Of a stretch of 64,000 nt of DNA, positions 41,918-50,586 are shown piece after piece. A program made the position numbers and the translations under genes. The DNA lies in the NCBI GenBank assembly GCA_965279095.1, contig CBDIHH010000006.1:372001-436000 (forward strand), written 5' to 3'. This DNA is from CBDIHH01 sp965279095. GTDB taxonomy: Bacteria; Pseudomonadota; Alphaproteobacteria; Caulobacterales; Caulobacteraceae. Position 1 is the first letter of the stretch; each line of letters starts with the position of its first letter. The notes beneath the pieces were generated by a model, which searched no databases, was not told the DNA's origin, and worked only from the letters and a program-made list of their open reading frames with translations.

Positions 41918-42115
41918 ATGAGCGCCAACGCCCTGTTTCTGTTCGAACTGGTGATCTTCAACGGCGTCGCCTTGGCCTGGGCGGGGTGGGAGTTCTGGTC
42001 GGTGCGACCCCCAAAGGCGCCTCGGCCTGACGAGCCACGGCCGCCGCTACCCGCCCCGCCTCGGCATCCGGAAGGGCAACATCAGGCGGACGACGGGCGA
42101 GCAGAGCCGACCTAG
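41918..42115 (+). CDS. Small membrane protein after crtB
   Basis: This 65-residue protein has one N-terminal membrane helix (LFLFELVIFNGVALAWAGWEF) followed by a Pro/Arg-rich cytoplasmic tail. Small proteins of this kind stand between crtB and crtC in other photosynthesis clusters; their role is not known. It follows GGGAGAGAGGC and its 3' end overlaps the convergent crtC by 69 bases. Confidence 0.65.
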   Translation: MSANALFLFELVIFNGVALAWAGWEFWSVRPPKAPRPDEPRPPLPAPPRHPEGQHQADDGRAEPT

Positions 42116-42979
42116 ATCCAGGCTTTCGTGCACGATCGCGGCGGCTTCCCCGTCCGCCTGTCCCTCCAGGGCCGTTCGGCTATAGAAGGGGGTGTCTTCC
42201 AGAGTCCGACGCAATCTAGGGGCCTCGTCGCCCGGATGGCGAACCTGGCGCCGCAGGCCCCAGCCGGTGCGGGGCAGGGCGAGCCGGGCCTGGGGCTCCA
42301 TGGCCCGCATCGTCCCGTCTGCGCTGACGCGGAGGGCGAGGTTGAGGGGCGGACCCTCGCGCCGATCGACATCATAGGCCAGCAGGGTGTCCTGCTTCAG
42401 GTGCGCGCGCGACCAGTCCCACGCGGTAAAGGCCTTCTCCAGGGGCTCCGCCCCGCAGTTGGTGTCGAAATAGCCGTCGCCGCTCCAGCGGAGGGTCGGG
42501 TGGGTGAGCGCCACATCGACCCGGGCGCGGGGCATGATCGGGCGCCAGAGGTGGTGGCCCTGCTCGTCCAGGCCGAAAGCCTGGTCGCTGACCGGGCCCG
42601 GATGCAGCCTCACCGACCCACGCAGACGCGTGGGCAGGGGCGCGGTGATCTCGTCGAAGCGGACCGTGAGACCGCCGTCCTCCCAGGCCAGGCTGCTGGG
42701 GCCGATATTCAGGGTCTCGGCGTCGCGATGCAGGGCCGAGCGGCCGCGTTCGGTCATGGCCCAGCCTCGGCCGCGCGTCCCATAGACGGCGACATTGACA
42801 GCGCAATGGTTCAGGGGATCCCCCCGTCCCGACCAGGCGTAATAGGGCGAGAAGACGCTGCCGATGAAGGCGATCAGGCTGATCCCGTAGCGCCCGTCGT
42901 CGCTGAGGGCGTCGACATACCACCAGACATAGCCGGACGGCGGAACGGGCGCGCTGAAACCCGGTCCTGAATGAGCTGC
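42047..42979 (-). CDS. crtC: Hydroxyneurosporene/rhodopin hydratase CrtC (5' end unclear)
   Basis: The frame carries CrtC hallmarks: FSAPVPPSGYVWWYVDALSD, IAFIGSVFSPYYAW, NHCAVNVAVYG and a CrtC-typical FDTNCGAEPLE. The enzyme adds water at the 1,2 double bond of neurosporene or lycopene. The conserved sequence starts near 42970, but no ATG, GTG or TTG lies in this frame before it until about 43252, far inside crtD, where the peptide is clearly non-CrtC. The 5' end given is therefore approximate. The gene overlaps the 3' end of crtD by about 100 bases. Confidence 0.8.
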   Translation of the reverse strand, partial: AAHSGPGFSAPVPPSGYVWWYVDALSDDGRYGISLIAFIGSVFSPYYAWSGRGDPLNHCAVNVAVYGTRGRGWAMTERGRSALHRDAETLNIGPSSLAWEDGGLTVRFDEITAPLPTRLRGSVRLHPGPVSDQAFGLDEQGHHLWRPIMPRARVDVALTHPTLRWSGDGYFDTNCGAEPLEKAFTAWDWSRAHLKQDTLLAYDVDRREGPPLNLALRVSADGTMRAMEPQARLALPRTGWGLRRQVRHPGDEAPRLRRTLEDTPFYSRTALEGQADGEAAAIVHESLDLGRLCSPVVRLMLPFRMPRRGG

Positions 42980-44457
42980 TCCGCCGCCAGCCGCCCCGAG
43001 AGCGCCGCCATCGGCACCCCGGCTCCCGGATGAACGCTGCCCCCCGCCAGATACAGGCCCGGCGTTCGCGTCCGCGCCCCCGGCCGCCGGAAGGTCGCTC
43101 TCCAGCCATGGGACGCCTGGCCGTAGAGGGCCCCGCCCGTCAGTGGAAACAGGGCGTTGAACTGGTCGGGCGTGGTCCTCAGACTGTTGTCCTCGCTGCG
43201 CTCCATCGACAGGCCGCAATGGCGCAGGTGGTCGAAGACCCTCTCTTCGCATGCCTCAAGCTCTCCTTCATCGAAGGCCCCCTGGTCCCCGGTGGCGGGG
43301 GCGTTGACCAGAACCAGCAGCCTCTCCGGGCCGCCCGGATCGGGGGCGCCATCGCTCCGGTCCTGGGCGCAGACATAGACGGTGGGCGCCGCCGGCAGCC
43401 GCCGTCGCTTGAATAGGTCGTCGAATTCCCGCGCGTAGTCGCCTGAGAAAAAGACGTTGTGCCGGACGAGGGGGAAGCCGCGGGTGGGGGCCGCCAGCGC
43501 CCAGGTGGTGGCTGACAAGGACCGGCGCGAACGGGGCTGGGCTGGCGCCGCCCGCGCCGCCTCGGCGCCGAACACCCCCGCCGCCAGGGCGCCGGCGTCC
43601 GCGTTGGCGATCACGGCGTCCGCCTCCACCGTCTCGCCATCGGCCAGCGTCACCCCGGCCGCCCGGCCGCCGGCCAGGCGGATGCGGTCGACATGGGCGC
43701 CGTAGCGGAAGGCCACCCCGAGACGCTTGGCCAGGGCCTCGAGCGCGAAGGCCAGCTTCTGCATGCCCCCTTCGATCAGCCAGACCCCGTCCTGCTCCAC
43801 ATGGGCGATCAGCATCAGCGTGGCGGGCGAGGCGAAGGGCGAGGAGCCGCAGTAGGTGGCATAGCGGCCGAAGAGCTGTCGCAGGCGCGGATCATGGAAG
43901 TGTGAGCCCAGCGCCCCCCACAGGGATTCGAACGGGCGGATCGCCATCAGGGCGCCGATCCTGTCCAGGCCGACCCGGCGAGCCAGTTCGATGGGGCCCG
44001 GCTTCTGGGCGCTCAGGAAAGGGCCGCGCAGGGTCTGGTAGATCCGCCGCGACTCCGCGCAGAAGGTCCTGTAGCCGGCGGCTTCCCGGGGGCCGGCGAA
44101 AGCCGCGATGGCGTCCGCGGATCGATCGATATCAGCGAACAGATCGAGGCGCTGGTCCGGCCCCCAGGCGTGGCGGGCGAGGATTTCCGCCCCCCGCAGG
44201 TCGACCGCGTCGGCCAGGGCGCCGCCGGCCCGGGCGAACAGGTCGTCGAACACCCATCGCATGGTGAAGACGGTCGGCCCCGCATCGATGGCCTGTCCGG
44301 CGACGACCACCTGGCGCATCTTGCCCCCGGGGGCGGCGGCGCGCTCCAGCACGGTCACGGCGTATCCCGCGAGCGCCAGTTCGATGGCGCTGACCATGCC
44401 CCCGATTCCGGCGCCGATGACGACCACCCGATCCCGGCCCACGCCCACTCCCAACAT
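42874..44457 (-). CDS. crtD: Hydroxyneurosporene/methoxyneurosporene desaturase CrtD
   Basis: This 527-residue FAD protein has VVVIGAGIGGMVSAIELALA at the N-terminus and GLYLAGGSVHPGAGVPMAAL near the end, the CrtI/CrtD signatures. It desaturates C-3,4 of 1-hydroxylated carotenoids. Normal CrtD proteins finish shortly after LAAEQL; here ~27 extra residues (SARPFRRPAMSGGMSTPS...) come from reading through the crtC beginning in another frame. This, with the missing crtC start, suggests an indel at the crtD-crtC junction or unusual coupling. Confidence 0.92.
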   Translation of the reverse strand: MLGVGVGRDRVVVIGAGIGGMVSAIELALAGYAVTVLERAAAPGGKMRQVVVAGQAIDAGPTVFTMRWVFDDLFARAGGALADAVDLRGAEILARHAWGPDQRLDLFADIDRSADAIAAFAGPREAAGYRTFCAESRRIYQTLRGPFLSAQKPGPIELARRVGLDRIGALMAIRPFESLWGALGSHFHDPRLRQLFGRYATYCGSSPFASPATLMLIAHVEQDGVWLIEGGMQKLAFALEALAKRLGVAFRYGAHVDRIRLAGGRAAGVTLADGETVEADAVIANADAGALAAGVFGAEAARAAPAQPRSRRSLSATTWALAAPTRGFPLVRHNVFFSGDYAREFDDLFKRRRLPAAPTVYVCAQDRSDGAPDPGGPERLLVLVNAPATGDQGAFDEGELEACEERVFDHLRHCGLSMERSEDNSLRTTPDQFNALFPLTGGALYGQASHGWRATFRRPGARTRTPGLYLAGGSVHPGAGVPMAALSGRLAAEQLIQDRVSARPFRRPAMSGGMSTPSATTGATGSA

Positions 44458-44480
44458 CCAATTGACTGGACGCTATCACG

Positions 44481-44498
44481 TGTCAAACTCGCATGACA
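44481..44498. promoter_or_regulatory. Perfect PpsR/CrtJ palindrome between crtD and crtE
   Basis: TGTCA-N8-TGACA matches the PpsR/CrtJ site (TGT-N12-ACA) exactly. It lies between divergent crtD and crtE and should repress both under high oxygen or light. A TTGACA overlaps its crtD-facing half on the minus strand. Confidence 0.8.
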
Positions 44499-44542
44499 CC
44501 TTTGCGTTCCTGGGAGGAGCGGGGTGCCACGGAGGCGAGCGC

Positions 44543-45412
44543 ATGACGGTGGCGGTACGACTCGAGGCCGCGCTTGAGCAGGCCGTTTCGCTGGCCGAAG
44601 CCGAGCCGTCGCCCCCTAGGCTTGGCGCCGCCGTGCGCCACGCGGTGTTCCCCGGTGGCGCCCGGGTTCGTCCCTTTCTTTGCCTCGCCGTGGCTGAGGC
44701 CTGCGGCTCGGACGCTCCGGCCCTGTCCGCGGCGGCCGCCGTGGCGGTGGAGCTGTTGCACTGCGCCTCCCTGGTCCATGACGACCTGCCTTGTTTCGAC
44801 GATTCCCCGACCCGGCGGGGGCGGCCCTCGGTCCATTCCCGTTTCGGCGCGCCCCTGGCGGTGCTCGCCGGAGACGCCCTGATCGTCATGGCCTTCGACA
44901 CCCTGGCCCGGGCCGGGGCCGAGTGGCCCCATCGGCTCGCGCCCCTGCTCACCACCATCAGCCGCGGGGTCGGCATGCCCGGGGGGATCGTCGCGGGGCA
45001 GGCCTGGGAGAGCGAGCCCGCCCCCCTCGTGGAGGCCTACCACCGGGCCAAGACCGGCGCCCTGTTCGCCGCCGCCACCATGGCCGGCGCGATATCGGCA
45101 GGCGTCGACCCGGCCCCGTGGCGGGCCGTCGGCGAGCAGCTCGGCGCCGCCTACCAGGTTGCTGACGACCTGCTCGACGCCGCCTGCGCCGCGGACGAAT
45201 GCGACAAGCCCACCGGTCGTGACGCGGCATTGCAGCGGCCGAACCTGGTGGCGGAACTGGGGCTCAAAGGGGCCTTCGCCCGCCTCGATGGCCTGGTGAT
45301 GCAGGCGGTTGACGCCATCCCGGCCTGCGAGGGCGACAAGGCGCTGCGGGACCTCGTGCGCGCCCAGGCCATGCGGCTCGCCCCGTCGCGTACCGCGCGT
45401 AGCGCCGCCTGA
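44543..45412 (+). CDS. crtE: Geranylgeranyl diphosphate synthase CrtE
   Basis: This 289-residue prenyltransferase makes geranylgeranyl diphosphate for carotenoids and the bacteriochlorophyll tail. Visible motifs are FPGGARVRP, the first Asp-rich region HDDLPCFDD and the second DDLLDA, plus GQAWE. The ATG at 44543 follows GGAGGCGAG, and longer in-frame extension crosses the promoter, so it is rejected. crtF follows after 5 bases. Confidence 0.95.
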   Translation: MTVAVRLEAALEQAVSLAEAEPSPPRLGAAVRHAVFPGGARVRPFLCLAVAEACGSDAPALSAAAAVAVELLHCASLVHDDLPCFDDSPTRRGRPSVHSRFGAPLAVLAGDALIVMAFDTLARAGAEWPHRLAPLLTTISRGVGMPGGIVAGQAWESEPAPLVEAYHRAKTGALFAAATMAGAISAGVDPAPWRAVGEQLGAAYQVADDLLDAACAADECDKPTGRDAALQRPNLVAELGLKGAFARLDGLVMQAVDAIPACEGDKALRDLVRAQAMRLAPSRTARSAA

Positions 45413-45417
45413 ACCCT

Positions 45418-46536
45418 GTGGAGGCTTCGGCCTGGCGCGACCGGTGGGTCGCCTGGCGCAACCAAAGGCTTTCCAGCCCGCGCTTCCAGCGTTGGGCGAC
45501 CCGCTTCCCGCTCACGCGGCCGATCGCCCAATGGCGCACTCGGCGGCTGTTCGACCTGGTGTCGGGCTTCGTCCACTCCCAGGTTCTTGGCGTCTGCGTC
45601 GAGGCGGGCCTGCTGGAGATGCTGGCGGCCGGGCCCCAGGGGGCTGAGGCGGTCGCCGCGCGCATCAACCTTCCCCTGGACAGCGCCAGGCGCCTGCTCG
45701 ACGCCGCCGTGGCCCTGGGCCTGGCCGATCGGGCCGGCCCTGACCGTTACGCCCTGGGTCCGGACGGGGCGGCGTTACGGGGCAACCCGGGGCTGTCTGA
45801 GATGATCGGTCACCACCGCCATCTCTATGAGGACCTCACCGACTGCCTCGCCCTCCTGAGGAGCGGGGGCGGCCAAGGGCAGCTGGCGCGCTATTGGCCT
45901 TATGCCGTCTCTGATGCGCCCGACGCCGCGGGGGCGCAGGACGTCGGCGCCTATTCGGCCCTCATGGCGGCCTCGCAACCCGGGGTCTCGGCGGACATCC
46001 TGGGCGCCTACCCCGTGGACCGCCATCGCCGGGTGATGGATGTGGGCGGGGGGGAGGGGGCCTTTCTGGCCGCGGCGGCCGCCCACGCGCCGCGGCTCGA
46101 GCTTATGCTCTTTGATCTGCCCGCGGTCGTGCGCCGGGCCAGGGCCCGGCTGCAAGCCGCCGACGTATTGGACCGCGCGCAACTCGTCGGCGGCGATTTC
46201 CTCAACGAGCCGATGCCGACCGGCGCCGACCTCATCACCTTGATCCGCGTGCTGCACGACCACGACGACGCGGGGGTGGACGCGATCCTGAAGCGCGCGC
46301 ACGAGGCCTTGCCGGCGGGCGGGGCCTTGTTGATCGCCGAGCCGATGTCGGCCGCCCCCGCGCGGGATCGAATCGGCGACGCCTATTTCGGCCTCTACCT
46401 TCTGGCGATGGGGCGAGGTCGCCTGCGGACGCCCGAAGACCTGATGGCGCGCCTGAAGACCGCAGGCTTCCGGCGCGCGAGGCTGATCCCGACGCCCAAT
46501 CCCCTGCTCCTGCGGATCATCGTCGCTGAGCCCTAA
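45418..46536 (+). CDS. crtF: Hydroxyneurosporene O-methyltransferase CrtF
   Basis: This 372-residue SAM-dependent O-methyltransferase has a helical dimerisation N-terminus (ARINLPLDSARRLLDAAVAL as winged helix) and SAM motif VMDVGGGEGAF, with catalytic HDHDD near residue 281. It methylates the 1-hydroxyl of demethylspheroidene/rhodopin-type carotenoids. GTG start at 45418, five bases after crtE. With crtC and crtD it points to spheroidene or spirilloxanthin series; crtA is not seen. Confidence 0.93.
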   Translation: MEASAWRDRWVAWRNQRLSSPRFQRWATRFPLTRPIAQWRTRRLFDLVSGFVHSQVLGVCVEAGLLEMLAAGPQGAEAVAARINLPLDSARRLLDAAVALGLADRAGPDRYALGPDGAALRGNPGLSEMIGHHRHLYEDLTDCLALLRSGGGQGQLARYWPYAVSDAPDAAGAQDVGAYSALMAASQPGVSADILGAYPVDRHRRVMDVGGGEGAFLAAAAAHAPRLELMLFDLPAVVRRARARLQAADVLDRAQLVGGDFLNEPMPTGADLITLIRVLHDHDDAGVDAILKRAHEALPAGGALLIAEPMSAAPARDRIGDAYFGLYLLAMGRGRLRTPEDLMARLKTAGFRRARLIPTPNPLLLRIIVAEP

Positions 46537-46561
46537 AGGGCGCGTGGAGCGTAAAGACAAA

Positions 46562-46593
46562 TTGACATGAGATAGTGTCAACCTACACTGACG
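46562..46593 (+). promoter_or_regulatory. dxs promoter with PpsR-like array
   Basis: TTGACA (46562-46567), 16 bases and TACACT (46584-46589) form the promoter. Half-sites TGACA (46563), TGTCA (46576) and TGACG (46589) are spaced 13 bases apart; the latter two make TGTCA-N8-TGACG over the -10, one base off a perfect PpsR/CrtJ site. The bchC promoter has the same plan. Confidence 0.7.
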
Positions 46594-46630
46594 CATGGAA
46601 TTGTCCGCGGCTTGAACAGTCGGAAATGAC

Positions 46631-48544
46631 ATGGCGCAGCCTGCCCGCCTACTCGACGATGTGGATCTGCCCTCCGACCTTCGCCGCTTGGACGAATCTC
46701 AGCTGCAGACCCTGTCCGACGAGGTCCGCGCCGAGCTGATCGAGGCGGTCAGTGTCACCGGCGGCCACCTGGGGGCCGGCCTCGGCGTGGTCGAACTGAC
46801 CGTCGCCCTCCACTACGTCTTCGATACCCCGAAGGACGTGCTGATCTGGGACGTCGGTCACCAGGCCTATCCCCACAAGATCATCACCGGTCGCCGCAGC
46901 CGCATGCGCACCCTGCGCCAGGCCGGGGGCCTCTCGGGCTTCACCAAGCGCGAGGAAAGCGACTTCGATCCCTTCGGCGCGGCCCACGCGGGCACGTCGA
47001 TTTCGGCCGCCCTGGGCTTCGCCGCCAGCCGCGACCGCAAGGGGGATGACCGGCATGTGGTGGCCGTGATCGGCGATGGCTCCATGAGCGCCGGAATGGC
47101 CTATGAGGCCATGAACAACGCCGCCGCCAACACGCGCCGGCTGATCGTCATCCTCAACGACAACAACATGTCGATCGCCCCGCCGGTGGGCGCCATGAGC
47201 GCCTATCTGGCTCGGCGCGTCTCCAGCCCCGCCTTCCGCAACCTGCGTCGCCTGGGCAAGCGTCTCAGCCAGGTTCTGCCCCCCGCCTTGCAGACCACCG
47301 CGCGCCGGGCCGAGGGCTACGCCCGCACGATGGCCACCGGCGGCGCCCTGTTCGAGGAGCTGGGCTTCTACTCCGTCGGCCCCATCGACGGCCACAATCT
47401 GGAACACCTGCTGCCGATCCTGCGGAACGCCAAGGAGATCGACGACATGCCGGTGTTGATCCACGTGGTCACCCGCAAGGGCAAGGGCTACGCCCCGGCC
47501 GAGGCGGCCGCCGACAAGTATCACGGGGTGTCCAAGTTCAATGTCGTCACCGGCGAACTGTCCAAGGCCAAGCCCGGCCCGCCCCCCTACCAGACGGTGT
47601 TCGCCCACAGCCTGATCCGCGCCGCAGAGCAGGATGAGGCTGTGATGGGCATCACGGCGGCCATGCCGGCGGGCACGGGCCTGGACCTGTTCGCCCAGCG
47701 GTTTCCGGGCCGGATGTTCGACGTCGGCATCGCCGAGCAGCACGCGGTGACCTTCGCGGCGGGTCTCGCCGCCGATGGCATGAAGCCCTTCTGCGCCATC
47801 TATTCGACCTTCCTGCAGCGCGGCTACGACCAGGTGGTCCACGACGTCGCCATCCAGAAGCTGCCGGTTCGCTTCGCCCTGGACCGGGCGGGCCTGGTGG
47901 GAGCCGACGGCCCGACTCACGCCGGCGCATTCGATCTGGGCTTCCTCGGCGCCTTGCCGGGGTTCGTCATCATGGCCCCCGCCGACGAGGCCGAACTGGC
48001 CCGCATGGTGGCGACCCAGGTGCAGATCGACGACGCGCCCAGCGCGGTGCGCTACCCCCGCGGCGAGGGAACCGGCGCCCTGATCCCCGACTCGCCCCAG
48101 CCGCTCGAGATCGGCCGCGGCCGCATCGTGCGCGAGGGCGGGACCGTGGCCCTCCTGTCCCTGGGCACCCGGCTTGGCGAATGCCTCAAGGCCGCCGACC
48201 GGCTGGAGAGCATGGGCCTGTCCACCACCGTGGCCGACGCCCGCTTCGCCAAGCCCCTGGACGAGGATCTGATTCGACGCCTCGCCCGCGAGCATGAGGT
48301 GCTGGTCACCGTCGAGGAGGGGGCGCGGGGCGGTTTCGGCGCCTTTGTCCTTCATTTCCTGGCCGCCGACGGCGCCCTCGACGGCGGGGTACGAGTCCGC
48401 ACCTTGACCCTCCCGGACGTCTTCCAGGACCACGATAAGCCCGAGGCGATGTACGCCCGGGCGGGCCTGGACGGCGACGGGATCGTGCATGCCGTTCTGT
48501 CTTCGCTGCGCCTCGGCGATCTGGGCGCGGCGGTGCGCGCGTGA
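46631..48544 (+). CDS. dxs: 1-deoxy-D-xylulose-5-phosphate synthase
   Basis: This 637-residue thiamine-diphosphate enzyme condenses pyruvate and glyceraldehyde 3-phosphate, the first and flux-limiting step of the MEP isoprenoid pathway. The ThDP motif GDGSMSAGMAYEAMNN and the transketolase segments (DVGHQAYPHKI, DVGIAEQHAVTF, HAGAFDLGFLGALPG) are intact. Its own promoter carries a PpsR-like site and it stands between crtEF and bchCXYZ, so isoprenoid supply is probably co-regulated with pigment synthesis. A second housekeeping dxs may exist elsewhere. Confidence 0.96.
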   Translation: MAQPARLLDDVDLPSDLRRLDESQLQTLSDEVRAELIEAVSVTGGHLGAGLGVVELTVALHYVFDTPKDVLIWDVGHQAYPHKIITGRRSRMRTLRQAGGLSGFTKREESDFDPFGAAHAGTSISAALGFAASRDRKGDDRHVVAVIGDGSMSAGMAYEAMNNAAANTRRLIVILNDNNMSIAPPVGAMSAYLARRVSSPAFRNLRRLGKRLSQVLPPALQTTARRAEGYARTMATGGALFEELGFYSVGPIDGHNLEHLLPILRNAKEIDDMPVLIHVVTRKGKGYAPAEAAADKYHGVSKFNVVTGELSKAKPGPPPYQTVFAHSLIRAAEQDEAVMGITAAMPAGTGLDLFAQRFPGRMFDVGIAEQHAVTFAAGLAADGMKPFCAIYSTFLQRGYDQVVHDVAIQKLPVRFALDRAGLVGADGPTHAGAFDLGFLGALPGFVIMAPADEAELARMVATQVQIDDAPSAVRYPRGEGTGALIPDSPQPLEIGRGRIVREGGTVALLSLGTRLGECLKAADRLESMGLSTTVADARFAKPLDEDLIRRLAREHEVLVTVEEGARGGFGAFVLHFLAADGALDGGVRVRTLTLPDVFQDHDKPEAMYARAGLDGDGIVHAVLSSLRLGDLGAAVRA

Positions 48545-48578
48545 CCCGACAAGGACGGTCTGCGACCGTTCAATATGT

Positions 48579-48610
48579 TTGACATAGTATGATGTCCAAC
48601 TAGACTTACA
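48579..48610 (+). promoter_or_regulatory. bchC promoter with PpsR-like array
   Basis: TTGACA (48579-48584), 16 bases and TAGACT (48601-48606) form the promoter. Half-sites TGACA, TGTCC and TTACA are spaced 13 bases apart; the latter two form TGT-N12-ACA at 48593-48610 across the -10. Confidence 0.7.
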
Positions 48611-48654
48611 CACTGAACAAGGCGGCGCTTGTCGCGGCCTTGGCGGAGAACGAA

Positions 48655-49593
48655 ATGGACACGCTCGCTGTCGTGCTGGAGGGGCCGGAAAGGTTGTCAT
48701 TGCGCAACCTCGACCTGCACGACGCGACGGCCGATGATCTCGTCGTCGACATCGATTGGAGCGGCATCAGCAGCGGCACCGAACGTCTGCTTTGGACCGG
48801 CCGGATGCCCCCTTTCCCGGGCATGGGCTACCCACTGGTTCCCGGTTATGAATCGGTCGGTCGCGTGGTCGACGCCGGCGACCGGGCGCGGGGGCGTATC
48901 GGGGAGACGGTGTTCGTGCCGGGCTCGACCGGGTTCAAGGACGCGCGCGGTCTGTTCGGCGGCGCGGCCCGCCGGCTGGTGGCGCCCAGCCAGAGAGTCA
49001 TCTCCATTTCCGACACCCTGGCCGATCAGGGAGTTCTGATCGCCTTGGCCGCGACGGCGCGACACGCCATCGCCGGCGGCGGCGGGGTGGCGCCGGATCT
49101 GATCATCGGCCACGGCGTGCTCGGACGGCTGCTGGCCCGTCTCGCCGTGCTCGAGGGCGGCGCGGCGCCCACCGTCTGGGAAACCAATGCGGCCCGTCGC
49201 GACGGCGCCGTCGGCTATGAGGTGGTCGATCCCGACACCGACCAGCGGCGGGACTATCGCGCCATCTACGACGCCAGCGGCGACTCGCGGCTGCTCGACA
49301 CCCTCATCGGCCGGCTCGGCCGGGGCGGCGAGGTGGTGCTGGCCGGCTTCTACGATCAGCCCCTGACCTTTGCCTTCCCGCCCGCCTTCATGCGCGAGGC
49401 GCGGTTGCGGGTCGCCACCGAATGGGCCCCGGCGGACCTCGAGGCCACCATTCGCCTTATCGAGACCGGCGCCCTGTCCCTGGACGGCCTGATCACCCAC
49501 CGGGTGGAGGCGGCCCACGCCGGCGACGCCTACCGGACGGCCTTCACCGACGCGTCCTGCCTGAAGATGGTCCTCGACTGGAGAGTCGCCTGA
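48655..49593 (+). CDS. bchC: 2-desacetyl-2-hydroxyethyl bacteriochlorophyllide a dehydrogenase BchC
   Basis: This 312-residue member of the zinc-type alcohol dehydrogenase superfamily oxidises the C-3 hydroxyethyl group to acetyl in bacteriochlorophyll a synthesis. N-terminal DIDWSGISSGTERLL and YPLVPGYESVGRV match BchC; a nucleotide-binding IIGHGVLGRLLARLA lies mid-protein. The ATG at 48655 follows GGAGAACGA. The stop overlaps the bchX start (TGATG). It leads the bchCXYZ-pufBALM series. Confidence 0.95.
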   Translation: MDTLAVVLEGPERLSLRNLDLHDATADDLVVDIDWSGISSGTERLLWTGRMPPFPGMGYPLVPGYESVGRVVDAGDRARGRIGETVFVPGSTGFKDARGLFGGAARRLVAPSQRVISISDTLADQGVLIALAATARHAIAGGGGVAPDLIIGHGVLGRLLARLAVLEGGAAPTVWETNAARRDGAVGYEVVDPDTDQRRDYRAIYDASGDSRLLDTLIGRLGRGGEVVLAGFYDQPLTFAFPPAFMREARLRVATEWAPADLEATIRLIETGALSLDGLITHRVEAAHAGDAYRTAFTDASCLKMVLDWRVA

Positions 49594-50582
49594 TGAACGT
49601 GCTCCTGCACCGCGATCGCGTACTGCGCGAAGAGGCCGCGATCGAGCCGGACCCTGTCCACGTCGGGGCGCCGACCAAGGAAACCCAGGTCATCGCCATC
49701 TACGGCAAGGGCGGCAGCGGCAAGAGCTTCGCCCTGTCCAACCTCAGCTACATGATGGCGCAGCAGGGCAAGCGGGTGCTGTTGATCGGCTGCGATCCCA
49801 AATCCGACACCACCTCCCTGCTGTTCGGGGGCAAGTCCTGCCCCACCATTATCGAGACCTCGGCCAAGAAGAAGCTGGCCGGCGAAGAAGTGCGTATCGA
49901 GGACGTCTGTTTCACCCGCGACGGCGTCTTCGCCATGGAGCTGGGCGGACCGGAGGTCGGGCGCGGCTGCGGCGGGCGTGGGATCATCCACGGCTTCGAG
50001 CTGCTGGAAAAGCTGGGCTTCCACGATTGGGGCTTCGACTACGTCCTGCTCGACTTCCTGGGCGACGTGGTCTGCGGCGGCTTCGGCCTGCCGATCGCCC
50101 GCGACATGTGCCAGAAGGTCATCGTCGTCGGCTCCAACGACCTGCAGTCACTGTATGTCGCCAACAATGTCTGCTCGGCCGTCGAATACTTCCGCAAGCT
50201 GGGCGGCAATGTCGGCGTCGCCGGCATGCTGATCAACAAGGACGACGGCACGGGCGAGGCCCAGGCCTTCGCCGACGCGGTGGGCATTCCCGTCCTGGCC
50301 GCCATCCCGGCCGACGAGGACATCCGGCGCAAGTCGGCCAATTACCAGATCATCGGGACGCCGGGCGATCGTTGGGCGCCGCTCTTCGAGGCGCTTGCCG
50401 AGAACGTCGCCACCGCGCCGCCCGTTCGGCCCAAGCCCCTGACCCAGGACGGCCTGCTCGGCCTGTTCGATGCGGACCAGACCGGGGCCAATGTGAAGCT
50501 GATCCCCGCCAGCCAGGCGGACATGCGCGGCGTGGCCTTCGTCGAAAAGCCGTCCCTCGAAGTCGTCTACGACCAGGTTTGA
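49593..50582 (+). CDS. bchX: Chlorophyllide a reductase iron protein BchX
   Basis: This 329-residue NifH-like ATPase has the P-loop YGKGGSGKS and 4Fe-4S cysteines in GRGCGGRG and VVCGGFG. It passes electrons, with ATP hydrolysis, to BchYZ, which reduces ring B of chlorophyllide a to give bacteriochlorin. It overlaps bchC and precedes bchY by four bases. Starts further upstream lie within bchC and are rejected. Confidence 0.97.
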   Translation: MNVLLHRDRVLREEAAIEPDPVHVGAPTKETQVIAIYGKGGSGKSFALSNLSYMMAQQGKRVLLIGCDPKSDTTSLLFGGKSCPTIIETSAKKKLAGEEVRIEDVCFTRDGVFAMELGGPEVGRGCGGRGIIHGFELLEKLGFHDWGFDYVLLDFLGDVVCGGFGLPIARDMCQKVIVVGSNDLQSLYVANNVCSAVEYFRKLGGNVGVAGMLINKDDGTGEAQAFADAVGIPVLAAIPADEDIRRKSANYQIIGTPGDRWAPLFEALAENVATAPPVRPKPLTQDGLLGLFDADQTGANVKLIPASQADMRGVAFVEKPSLEVVYDQV

Positions 50583-50586
50583 GCGG

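Noticed and set aside
43000..43252. N-terminal extension of crtC up to an ATG near 43252
   Set aside because: The translated extension is Gly/Arg/Pro-rich shadow of crtD and does not resemble CrtC; the conserved part begins near 42970.
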